Shown: positions 26,401 to 35,951 of the stretch, piece by piece | Position numbering within the stretch: position 1 is the stretch's first letter | How the letters are laid out: each line of letters begins with the position of its first letter | Assembly (NCBI RefSeq): GCF_028389875.1 | Contig: NC_084682.1 | Span: 7,388,001-7,452,000, forward strand | Direction: 5' to 3' | From: Rhea pennata | Lineage: Eukaryota; Chordata; Aves; Rheiformes; Rheidae | DNA length: 64,000 nucleotides | Program-made: the position numbers and the translations under genes | Notes under the pieces: generated by a model | What the model was told of the DNA's origin: nothing | Seen by the model: the letters and a program-made list of their open reading frames with translations, nothing else | Database searches by the model: none

Positions 26401-29400
26401 TTCTGGGAATGCCCCTTTTCTTCTTGGGTTGGGTAGGGTTATTGAATCTCTCTTTTTGTCCTGAATAGCCTGGAAGAAGACTTCATCACCTGGCGAGAGC
26501 AGTTCTGGCCAGCAGTGTGCGAGCACTTTGGGGTGGAGGCTACAGGAGAAGAGTCCAGGTAGGTATGAGAGCAGATTCTCCTGAGGCCAGAGATCAGATC
26601 AGCCACCTTTGACTAGCAGCTGTCCATCAGCCCTTCACTGCTGTCCGCTTTCCTGTGTGCTGCTTCCCTTTCCAGACTTGAGAGGTAGCACATGAAGTAG
26701 ATCAGTGAGCTGGGCTGTTTTGACTGAGCCGGTCCTAGTATGAGTTTGAATCTAGCTCTGGGTTTATGTTCCAAGTGGGTGATGTGTTAGGTTTAGTTTC
26801 TGTGTGGATGATTCTGTTGGGTACAGTGCTTCTAGCAAAGCTGATGGTTCCTCACAGTTTGGATTTTGTGAGAGCTCTGGGCTCTCTAATTTAGCTTGTT
26901 CACTAATACTTTGAGGGGGATGAGGGGTATTTTGGCTGAGGGTAGTGGCATTTGCTTGAACTGTAGCAAATCCAGCAAAGCAAGTGATGATCCCTGTTGG
27001 GGATCCCTACTTGTGAAATCCATTTTGACTTTTTTCTTTCTTCTCTCCCCCTACTTCCTCCAGCATCCGCCAGTATGAGCTGGTGGTGCACACAGATGTG
27101 AACATGAACAAAGTCTACACTGGTGAGATGGGCCGTCTCAAGAGCTATGAGAACCAGAAGCCGTAAGTACCAAACCATCCTGGGCAGAGTGTATATGAGC
27201 CAGGCCTTAGCTGATGGAGTCCTTGGTGCTTCTAATGACATGTATTGTGCAGCCAGCTTTGTTTGTGTAAAGCAGCCATCTGGCAGATGTCTGCCCAAGA
27301 GAAGGGGTTCAGATCCCCTCAAGGCCTCTTAGGGGTTCCCTAGTTAATGAATTATTAGTGTTGAGAAGGCAGCTGTCCTCACATGTATAGTTTTGCAGGG
27401 ATGTGTCTTGCAGACTTATTTTAATCCCTTCACATCAATACTGGTGGGAGAGGGAATGACTGTTTCTCCCTTTCAGTGCCTCAGTGGCCTTATTCTGTCT
27501 CCTTGTTTGGCTGGTAAGTTTTTAGGTTGCAGAGTTTGTGTCTTAAGGTCAATCATAGCCTTTCTCCCTCAGGGGTGACCAATGTGATAATTGCTTGCAG
27601 TATGGCAGTGGGGATATTGATTATGTAAATAAGCAGCAACTTGAAATACCTATCTGAGATGTGATGCTCCCTCTAATTGACTGTTACATCTCTTGTTCTT
27701 AATGGGACAGAAGCTGTTGAATGCTGGACTGTGCTTAGAAGCAAAATGATCTGTTTTTCTGCTAATGTGGATTGCAGGAGGCTCAGGATTCAGATCCTGC
27801 TCTGGTGGGCTTTGAAATATGAGTGGGAAGACACTGTGCCCAAATTGTGTGGTGCCAAAGGGAATATGCCTGGATAAAAGCAGTGCTCTATGAGCCTGCG
27901 AGAGAGTAACCCAGAGGGTCCTTGTCTTTCCAGGCCATTCGATGCCAAGAATCCTTTCCTGGCCCCAGTTACGGTGAACCGCAAGCTGAACGAGGGTGGA
28001 GAGCGACACCTCATGCACCTTGAGTTGGATATATCCGATTCCAAAATCAGGTAGTTTCCTACAGAAGACTGGCCCTTTTTTCCAATGGGAGCAGGCTGTG
28101 CCAGAAAAGAGCAGTGAGGCACTGGCCTCACTGAAGGGGACCTAATTATCATAGTTCCCTGTCACTGCAGCTCTAGGCTTCTGTACTGCTTATCAGGGCT
28201 TTCTCTCAGTTCTTGGGCTGCTCATGGCAATGCCAGCTGGCTGCCCTGGGCCTATCTGTCATAGCTGAGCAGTCTCAACAGCAGGAATCGTCTAGGAGCT
28301 GTCTGAAGAACAAGGGGGGCAGATGTACTATGAGAGAGGGGAGAATTGGTAATGACTTGTGTTTGGATTTGCGTGGCCTAGCTGTACAGGCGTGGGGGAA
28401 TAGAGAATGATGTTGTTAGAAAACCTCTTGCTGGTGTAAATTCTTTTGTGTGCTTGTGAGAAAGCCATAAGCCCAGGTAGGTTGATACAGGTAATTACTG
28501 AAGAGATTTGGGGCAGTTTTGCCCCTTGTTAGCTGGGGAGCTGGCCTGTTCATGCTGGATGTCTGGCCTCACTGAAGTGTCTGGCAAAACTGACTTTACC
28601 TCTGAGCTCCCCTGTAAATGACCTGGTTATTGAAACCATTATTCTACAGCAATCCTTTACCACTATGGCTGCCTGCTTTTTAGGGTACCTGGTCTTGCAG
28701 GTGTTGTGTAGCGGCTCAGATCTCAACCATTGTCCTACTGTCCATTGTGCAGCCCACTTGTCTTCTAGCTGAACAGCTTGGGCTTGGTGTAGGTGAGAAG
28801 TGATGCTAGTGTTTCATTCCTCTGTTCTTATGCCAGGTATGAGTCTGGGGACCATGTGGCTGTGTACCCAGCCAATGACTCCTCGCTGGTGAATCAGATT
28901 GGTGAGATCCTACATGCAGATCTGGATACAATCATGTCCCTAAATAATTTGGATGGTGAGTAGGATGGATCACCTGTGAGCATCAGCAGTTCTCCTTCAG
29001 CCCTGGCATCTGTCCTTCTCACCAGAGAAAGCAGCCAGGTCACCTTCAGGTCCCACAGGGTGTCTCCAGGCAAAGACTTCCCAGCACCACTCTGAATTCA
29101 GTACCACTTTAGCAGCACTGGCACAGAGCCTGCTTGCTGAGAGCCAGCTGAAATGGGTCAGTTGTGAAACTTGCTTGGTGTGTGTATTCAACAACAAATT
29201 ATGTAACAACACACTCCTAATTACAGAGCACCAGCCCACAAGCAGTCCCCTCTGCCACAGCAACCTCGAGCTCAGTAGGGGCCTTCCTGTTATTCAGTGC
29301 GTTGACTAGGCACTGGCTTGTTCAACCCGATATTCCCAGTATAACTGGCCTCTGGCAGAAGGGAGATTCCCTGCCTTCTAGATCATATTCCCAAAGTATT

Positions 29401-32400
29401 TCTGTGCAGCATGACTTTCTCTGGAAGCCAGGGACAAAAAAAATACCGCAGTGCAGCAAGGTGACAACCTTGGAGAAGGACATCAGGCAACACGTGTAAA
29501 ACAGAAAGGAAAGAGCTATTGGGAGACCCTCCTGGAGAGGGAGCTGCCCTATGCTGATGCTCCTTCCATGTAGGATTACTGAGTGTTCAGGGCTCTGGCC
29601 AACAGGCTGATTCATCTCTAGGGCTACTCTGTCCTCTCCGAAGCCTGTTCTCCTGCTCTCTCTCACAGACTCTCCTGCATATCGTTGTTGGCATGAAATC
29701 TCTAACAAAACAGTATGCAATTGCTGATTTTCTCTCTCTTTCTTCCCCCCTCGTCTCCAGAGGAATCCAATAAGAAACATCCCTTCCCTTGTCCCACGTC
29801 CTACCGTACAGCCCTTACGTACTACCTGGACATCACAAATCCACCTCGCACCAATGTCTTGTATGAGCTGGCCCAGTATGCCACGGACACCAGCGAGCAG
29901 GAGCAGCTCCGCAAAATGGCATCATCTGCTGCCGAGGGGAAGGTGGGAGCTGCAGTTTTCCTGGCAAAGTTGCTGGGTTGAACTGGGTGATGGGTCCAGG
30001 TGCTGTGGGATTCCCAAAGGGAATCCAATATTGTCAAGCTCCATGCTCAGAGAGCTGAAAAGAGTGTTTGCCAGCCTTGCAGGGAAGTCATCACATGTGC
30101 ACCTCCTTGCCCGCAGGCCCTCTACCTCAGCTGGGTGGTGGAGGCCCGGAGGAATATCCTGGCCATCCTGCAGGACATGCCCTCACTGCAGCCTCCCATC
30201 GACCACTTGTGTGAGCTTCTGCCTCGCCTGCAGGCACGCTATTACTCCATCGCCTCCTCCTCCAAGGTGAGCGCACTGTGGTCTGGCTCCAGTGGAGCAC
30301 CTCTGCCAGGCCCATGGAAAGGCCCTGCCTTGAGGGGGAGACTGGGGCTAATGAGAAACCATTGTGTCTTCAGCTCCACAGTGTCACAGGGTCCCCTCTC
30401 AGCTGAGGATAGGACATGGGGAATTTCCCCTGGGAACGTTTTCTGTGAGAGAGGCAGTCCTGCTTACTCCTATGTATAAAGATGGGGCTATCCCAACTTC
30501 TGTAGAGTCTGCAGAGGGAAATGGTGCGTCACACATCACAGCTGGCTGTGCCCCGATACCATCAATCTCTCTGCAGCCCAGCTCTTCTCTGCCATATGTT
30601 TTGCTTTCAGGACTTGGAAGCAAGGTGATGTTTTACTGGTTGGTCAGGATTTGTCTGTTACTTTGTGGCCTGAAACTCTGGTCATACTTAGGGAAGCTAA
30701 GTGGTGCTGAGATAGGTCAGGGATAAGACAGGAGCCCTATGTTGGACATGCTTGGAGGTTTGATCTGCCAGGGGAAGATTAGCTGTGCTAGTGTTAACAT
30801 TAGGTTAAACTTCTTCTCCCCATCACTGAACACAAGGGACTGAGCTGTGGGGGCTGCCAAGTACCTCAGCTGGGTTTTGCTCTGTCCCTCATGCTAATAC
30901 CACCTCCTGGTAGGTTCACCCCAATGCCATCCACATCTGTGCTGTGACGGTGGAGTATGAGACCAAGACAGGACGCCTGAACAAAGGGGTGGCCACCAAC
31001 TGGCTCAAGAGCAAGGTGCCTGACGAGAATAGGAGCAAGTCCCTGGTGCCCATGTATGTGAGGAAGTCGCAGTTTCGCCTGCCCTTCAAACCCAGCACGC
31101 CTGTCATCATGATCGGGCCGGGGACTGGCATAGCCCCCTTTATCGGCTTCATACAGGAGCGGGCCTGGCTGAAGCAGCAAGGTGAGTGCCCGGAAACTTC
31201 TCTGGGGACCAGAGCTGCTGCAGGACAGATGTTCTTGCGTGCTAGTTGGTGACTCTGTTCATGGGCAGGTGCAGTTTGTGCTGGTTACACCACTAATGGG
31301 TTAAGGGAAATAGGTCTAGCGAAGCAGACAGCATGGAGCTGGGTGAGCAACAGTTGAATGCTTCTGCCCAGTGTGGGGGTACTTTGTCTTCCCCCGCTGG
31401 CCTGTTTGGGTAGGCAGATAGGCACACACCTTTTCTCTGACCTCTGTCGTCACCTCACCAAACTTCGCTTTGTAAACACAAGCAGAGGCTTAGCTCTGCC
31501 TCCCCAGATTGAGCAGGAAAAGAGGAGGTGGAGAGGGCAGGACAGGAGCTGTGGGAGGCCAGCTAACAGGTGTTGTGTGACTGCAGGCAAAGATGTGGGT
31601 GAGACGGTGCTTTACTATGGCTGCCGCCATGAGCATGAAGACTACCTGTACCGCGAGGAGCTTGCTCGCTTCCATCAGGATGGATTCCTCACCCAGCTCA
31701 ATGTTGCGTTCTCCAGAGACCAGGCTGAGAAGGTATCGCTCAGGTCCCCCATTCTGTTCCTTATGCTGCTAAGCATCGCTCCCAGTCGTGGCAGGGAGGA
31801 ATAAAAGGCCTGGAAAGCTGGAGACTCCCAGCCTGGGGCCTCGCTGTTAGGGAAGGCCTACAGCAGTCCTGGGAGCACCCAGCTCCTCCTCTGTCTTGTG
31901 GGGCCATGTGGGGAAGGCAAGCTGTGAGTGTGGTATGGCTTACCCTCTCTTGCCCCAGTCTGTGCTGTACTCGATGACGCTGAGAGCTCTGCCTCCTCTC
32001 ACCTCACCCACCTTGTTTCCTGCCAGGTTTATGTTCAGCACTTACTGAGGAAGAACAAGGAGAACGTCTGGAAGCTGGTTAATGAGGCAAATGCTCATAT
32101 CTATGTCTGTGGGTAAGTCCAGCAGCAGGGAAGGGACTTGGAAATCACTCCTGTTCTCTAAAGAAAATGTGTGACTCAGTTTACCCACTTGCTTTACCTT
32201 ATGCTTTACAAGTCCAGAGAGCGTTATGCTGTTTGTGGGCCAGGGTGTGGAGAGCAGCCAGGTGGATGGGGCTGGGCCAAATGAACCATCCGTATGTGGA
32301 TGTTCAGAGACTACTAGAGTTTTGTCACTCCCTTGCCACAGCTTGGCTGCTCTGTGGTAAACACCCCCAGGCATGTCCTGGCTGAGTGAGGTGAAGCAGC

Positions 32401-33196
32401 CCCCTGCTCATCTCTGCCTCTGCTGGCTGTCTTAAGGCTGTTCTTGAACAGCCCCTGGCATCCAATACCACCTCTGCGCCCTGGCAGAGACGAGCCCAGC
32501 CCAGCCCAGCCCAGCCCAGCTGTGCTATGGTGGAACGACAGGAGTGGGAGGGCAGAGACTCCAATGTAAAGTAGCACTTCTGAGTAATTTGGGTGGATTG
32601 AGAAACACTCAGGCGGGTGGAAAACAGCTAGGAGGAGGCGACCGCTTGAATGGGAGCACCCGAGGCATCCCAAGCCGCTTTCTCTGCAGCAGAACCTGCA
32701 GAGGCATGGGCTGGCCTGGCACATAGGCCTGGACACCCAGATCTCCATGGGCTCCTCTGGTGCCATCAGCCCAGATCTTGTCATGCCCAGCTCAGGACTT
32801 ATAAGGGCAGATCATTCAGCCCTGAGATCCGCTTGGGCCACCCTGTGTGGTGTGAGCTCCACGGCCGCCTCCTTGCTGGATCCTCGCTTCCTTTGGGGCC
32901 CACTTGCAGCTTCAGGGGAGAGATGGCAGCTCTGTCCAGCAGTAGCCCCAGGGCAGTGATTTGGGCTGCTGCCAGGGTTAGGACTTTGCCAGGTCAGGGG
33001 CAAGAGGCTGGGTACTGCTCTGTCTTTGCTCACAGTCCTCTCTGTTTCTAGTGATGCTCGCAACATGGCCCGGGATGTGCAGAACACCTTCTACGAGATT
33101 GTGGCTGAGTTTGGAAACATGAGTCAGCCCCAGGCCGTGGACTATGTAAAGAAACTGATGACCAAGGGCCGGTACTCTTTGGATGTCTGGAGCTAA
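14315..33196 (+). CDS. POR: NADPH-cytochrome P450 oxidoreductase, 15 coding exons, complete
   Basis: ER-anchored diflavin reductase that passes electrons from NADPH via FAD and FMN to cytochromes P450, heme oxygenase and squalene epoxidase. Coding exons: 14315-14493, 22800-22848, 23649-23777, 24419-24568, 25465-25589, 26469-26558, 27064-27162, 27934-28050, 28837-28955, 29761-29942, 30117-30266, 30914-31181, 31587-31732, 32027-32112, 33052-33196. All junctions are GT-AG and in phase, giving 2034 nt and 677 residues, the usual family length. Order: N-terminal anchor (about 27-44), flavodoxin-like FMN domain (about 77-240), hinge and connecting domain, FAD/NADP ferredoxin-reductase domain to the C-terminal VWS. 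Visible motifs are SQTGTAEE (86-93), ATYGEGD (Tyr140), GNKTYEHF (Tyr178), RYYS (454-457), GPGTG, and CGDARNMARDV. The connecting-loop segment in exon 13 (KVPDENRSKSL) is one residue shorter than the mammalian one I recall. The start is the first in-frame ATG after the exon 2 acceptor at 14300. Confidence 0.97.
16641..16680. repeat. Near-perfect inverted repeat (hairpin) in POR intron 2
   Basis: The arms CAGTGCAAACAGCCTG and CAGGCTGTGTGCACTG are reverse complements except at one position, around the 8-nt loop TCATGAAG. The stem does not extend clearly beyond 16 bp, which is short for a microRNA precursor. Function unknown. Confidence 0.85.
19310..19990 (+). promoter_or_regulatory. Candidate internal POR promoter in a CpG-enriched patch
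   Basis: A TATATAAAAG element at 19313-19322 is followed by about 600 bp clearly richer in CpG than the rest of intron 2 (for example around 19394-19425, 19499-19560, 19700-19830 and 19880-19925). The patch holds the candidate alternative first exon at 19777. Several ATGs lie between the TATA-like site and 19777, so the true start site may be nearer the ATG. No direct evidence of transcription is available from sequence. Confidence 0.4.
19777..19823 (+). CDS. POR: Candidate alternative first coding exon of POR (predicted lipid-anchored N terminus)
   Basis: Seen: an ATG in a strong context (CGACCATGG) opens a 16-codon reading frame, MGCAYSAPREEAAVAR. It runs straight into a strong donor (AG|gtaagtt). 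It ends in phase 2, so its last two bases join the first base of POR exon 3 (22800) to make Arg and continue into TSSVRDSSF in frame. An in-frame stop lies upstream at 19633, and no acceptor is evident just before the ATG, so it reads as a first exon. The peptide fits the N-myristoylation pattern MGxxxS, with Cys3 as a possible palmitoylation site, as in Src-family SH4 segments. Inference: the product would keep all catalytic domains but swap the ER anchor for a lipid anchor. Expression is unproven, and a chance ORF plus donor remains possible. Confidence 0.5.
20482..20501. repeat. Poly-T tract (T20)
   Basis: Homopolymer of 20 T in POR intron 2. No attached SINE or LINE body was recognised. 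Confidence 0.95.
21935..21969. repeat. T-rich and (TTA)n simple repeat
   Basis: About six TTA units embedded in T runs within POR intron 2. Confidence 0.9.
22800..22848 (+). CDS. POR: POR exon 3: linker between membrane anchor and FMN domain
   Basis: A 49-nt microexon, phase 2 in and phase 0 out, encoding residues 60-76 (TSSVRDSSFIEKMKKT after a split codon). It matches the mammalian TSSVRESSFVEKMKKT segment. It is the first exon shared by the normal anchor exon and the candidate alternative first exon. Confidence 0.95.
23649..23777 (+). CDS. POR: POR exon 4: FMN phosphate-binding loop
   Basis: 43 codons (residues 77-119), starting GRNIVVFYGSQTGTAEE. The SQTGTAEE loop binds the FMN phosphate in diflavin reductases. 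Acceptor CAG at 23646-23648, donor gtaaat at 23778. Confidence 0.96.
24419..24568 (+). CDS. POR: POR exon 5: FMN domain with the Tyr140 loop
   Basis: 50 codons (residues 120-169), including FCMATYGEGDPTDNAQDFYDWL. Tyr140 is the aromatic residue that stacks on the FMN isoalloxazine ring in characterised PORs. Both ends are phase 0. Confidence 0.96.
25465..25589 (+). CDS. POR: POR exon 6: FMN domain with the Tyr178 loop
   Basis: Residues 170-210 plus a split codon, starting VFGLGNKTYEHFNAMGKYVD. Tyr178 is the second FMN-stacking residue. The GLGDDDG end is followed by exon 7 (26469-26558), which completes the FMN domain. Confidence 0.96.
30117..30266 (+). CDS. POR: POR exon 12: FAD-binding RxYS motif
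   Basis: 50 codons (residues 414-463) ending LLPRLQARYYSIASSSK. Arg454, Tyr456 and Ser457 form the FAD-binding and hydride-transfer region of the ferredoxin-reductase fold. Confidence 0.96.
32491..32520. repeat. (CCAGC)5 pentanucleotide repeat in POR intron 15
   Basis: Five consecutive CCAGC units at 32496-32520, preceded by a partial unit. It is intronic, between the coding exons ending at 32112 and starting at 33052. Confidence 0.95.
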
Positions 33197-34430
33197 GAGC
33201 AGGGCTGGCAGGGCCAGGGAGAGAACAGATCCTTGGGTGTGGGTCCATAGGAAGTGAAAGGTGCCTGCCAGCCCACCCTGCCTGTGGGTGACTGCATCAT
33301 CCCCACCCCACAGCTGCCCCAGTGTCACCCTCAACCCCTCTGCTCTGGTGCTGACAGCTATAGCAGTCCCCCAGGGCATGCTGGGGATGGAGCATCTGGC
33401 ATCTGTCCCCCATGTGTGTGTATCCCTGGGAGGCAGAAGGGGTTGAGAGGGACATGAGCTGGCTAAGGCTACTGTCTGGGAGCTGTGGTAGCCCTTGGCA
33501 CCCAAGGGAGCATCTCTTGGCCCCTGCCTTTTCTTTGGGGTCAGTGGCACAGCTGATGGTGGGCACAGAAGGGGGCAGGAGGAACAGACAGCACTGGAGG
33601 AGCTCTGGACTCCTTTTGTGAACATGTGGCTTTGCTTCATCGCCTGGCACCTCAGGGAGGGGACAGGAGAGGCTGGTTTTGGGGCCAGAGACAAGACAAG
33701 CCTCCCTGTGCAGTACAGGCTGGATACGGCAGAGGGGGTGCAGGAGCCCAGCAGCCCTTTGCGCACCAGCTTAGTGGCAAGGGCATGGTGCAGGGCAGTG
33801 AGCCGTCCTCACCTTCCTCTCAGTCTGAGCGTCCAGCCGTCTCTGGGGCAAGGGAGGTAGGGCTGCCAGCCAGCTCCCTCCAGCTCTCTGCTCCTGGCTC
33901 TCCCTGCTGGGAGGAGCAGTGTCCCCTGCTCTGGTCTTGCTCGAGGAGAGTCCTGATCCATCCTATGCTGGAAGGATGTTAACTGTGCACAAAATTGCCC
34001 CATACAATGGCTAAATAGATGCTGGTCCCAGCAATTGCTGCTCCCAGGAAAAGGCAGAGTGAGTTCCCAGTCTGGCCTTAAGCAAAGGTCAGCCAGGACC
34101 CTTCAGGCACCCCTTCATCCTCCCCCCTTGCCGCGGCCCTCCATGGCTCTAGTGTGCAGAGGGGAGGAGATGGCTCCTGTCCCTGCCAGAAGAGAGCTGG
34201 TGTGGGGGCTCAGAGGCTTCAGCAGCCTTGCTTGTTCCCTGCAGGTCCTGCAGCTGGCAGCTCCCCTGTGCCCAGCCCCTCCATCATGCTGTGTACGGTC
34301 ATTTTTTAAATACTGTTTTTATTTTAACACCTTTGTGATTTAATCATGGAAAAACTTTCAGGCTATCCAATGATGTAAATTATTTAAATATACTTTGCCC
34401 TTGGAATAAAAACACTGTTTCTGTAGTTTG
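33052..34430 (+). CDS. POR: POR last exon: C terminus and 3'UTR
   Basis: The coding part, 33052-33196, encodes GDARNMARDV through the C-terminal LDVWS and a TAA stop. The penultimate Trp stacks on FAD and must move aside for NADPH. About 1.2 kb of 3'UTR follows, to just past the polyadenylation signal at 34405. The end of the UTR is inferred from that signal. Confidence 0.9.
34405..34410 (+). terminator. POR polyadenylation signal AATAAA
   Basis: A canonical AATAAA follows an AT-rich stretch (34300-34400) and precedes a TG-rich segment. Cleavage is expected about 10-25 nt downstream. Confidence 0.85.
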
Positions 34431-35050
34431 CTTCCTGTCCTTCCGCTGCTTGGCTGGAGGGGGGAAGGGGAAAGCAGTCTCTGCCAGCAGCCCTCCTTGC
34501 ACGTGGGAAGCCTCCACAACCTGCCCTAGCCCGGGGGGGGGGAGGAACCAGGCTGCAGGTGTGGAGTTAGCCTGACCTGGAGCTGGTTGTGTCCAACAAC
34601 CCTGGGATGCTGAGCCCTGCCAGGGAGGTGAGGATAGCAGCCCTGTACTGGGCATACAGGTAGGCAGTATAGGCACAAGCTTGTGGCAGATCAGAGAGCT
34701 CTGAAGTGCTGTTTTGTTCCCAGTTTCTCAGGAGTTTCCCTGAAGTCTAAGGCTTCTTCCTCTGTTTCTGGAGGGACTGAAGTCCTGCTCTGCCCCTACA
34801 CAGCTTCTTCTGCATGTAAAGCTGTGGCCACAGCCAACGCCCCTGGGCTTTGCAGGCCAGGGGCTGGAGCACAGGAGGAAGCTTGGCAGCTCCTGGCATG
34901 GCTTCATTCAACCCTCCCAGGTTGAGGAGCACTTCACCTCTGGCATTGGTTGACTCTCTCCACTCATTATTTTGGATCCAGGGACATAGGCATGATGCCA
35001 GGCAGGCCATAACTGCAGATCAGGGCTGTGCAGCGTGTTGTGAGACCTCA
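34431..35050. other. Convergent intergenic interval between POR and TMEM120A
   Basis: About 0.6 kb between the two inferred 3' ends. It includes a G run at about 34532-34542. No gene is supported. Confidence 0.6.
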
Positions 35051-35054
35051 GCAA

Positions 35055-35951
35055 AGCAAGGAAGCACCTTCCCTTTATTTTTCCATGTGCATCCTCCAGA
35101 GATGCAACACCAGGGTGCTGTTTGCACAGTTCCAGAGTGAAGCCTGGTTTGGACTCATGCTCTTCCCACCCACCCGCCAAAAGGTGCAGATGGAGCAGCA
35201 CACCTCTTGGGACAGTCATGTGGCCAAAGCACTTGCCAAGAAGCTCCTCCACCTCTGCCCCCTCTGCCCTGTGACGTGGAAGGGGGAGGAACTGTAGTAC
35301 AAGGCTCCTAGTCTCAGCCTGGAAGCCTGCATGCATGGCCTCCAGCTGCCCTAGAAAGCAAGGGTGGTTTTGCTGGAGCAGCCAGGGAAGCAATTGCTCA
35401 TAGCTGATGAGACAAGCACAGGCCTTGTCTACCTCTGCCATCACCCAGGGGCTGCCCTGGCTGCAGGGCTGGGGAAAGAAGAGGGACAGCATTTACCCTG
35501 GGAGGTGAGTGAAGGAGGTAACTAACAGCCCTGGATACAGCCTTGCACCAAGGGCATTAGTGCAAGCCAAGCACCTTGGACCCTGCCTGCAGCAGAGTGC
35601 TAGCAGAGCTGGGCTTGACTTCAGGGAACCATTCCCAGAAATGGCTTCAGGGTAAAGAGAAGGGGAGCAGCCGTCCCAGGCACCCTGTTTGTCCTGGAGG
35701 AGGAAGGCAGACAGGACGGGAGCTGCCAGGTGTTCCTGCTTCCAGGTTAGTGGCTCAGGCACACAGCTCCAGCACCATGGTGAACACAGTGTCTGTTCGC
35801 TAGCAGGCCCTGAGCTCCATCCCATGCCCAGGCAGGCCTGCTTCAAAGGAATGGGGCAAGACACACCAGTCTGGACGGCATCAAGGCAAGAAGAGGAGTG
35901 GGAGATGCAGATAGTGGGGCGAAACCAGCTTGGTCCCCACACTGCCTCCCT
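35055..35951 (-). other. TMEM120A: TMEM120A 3'UTR
   Basis: About 0.9 kb from the TGA stop to the first AATAAA on the minus strand. The length is inferred from that signal. Antisense ORFs here have no recognisable domains. Confidence 0.6.
35074..35079 (-). terminator. TMEM120A polyadenylation signal
   Basis: TTTATT on the + strand is AATAAA on the coding strand, about 0.87 kb after the stop codon. Confidence 0.65.

Noticed and set aside
29322-29780. 152-codon antisense ORF beside POR exon 11
   Set aside because: Spans intron and exon on the wrong strand; no domain recognised.
1-33052. H/ACA snoRNA (SNORA14 type) expected from mammalian POR introns
   Set aside because: I believe a SNORA14 copy lies in human POR, but I could not identify matching H and ACA boxes with a supporting fold here. 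A covariance-model search would decide.
32978-33766. 262-codon antisense ORF over the POR last exon and 3'UTR
   Set aside because: It overlaps the real coding exon on the opposite strand, in GC-rich DNA. No recognisable domain and no splice context.
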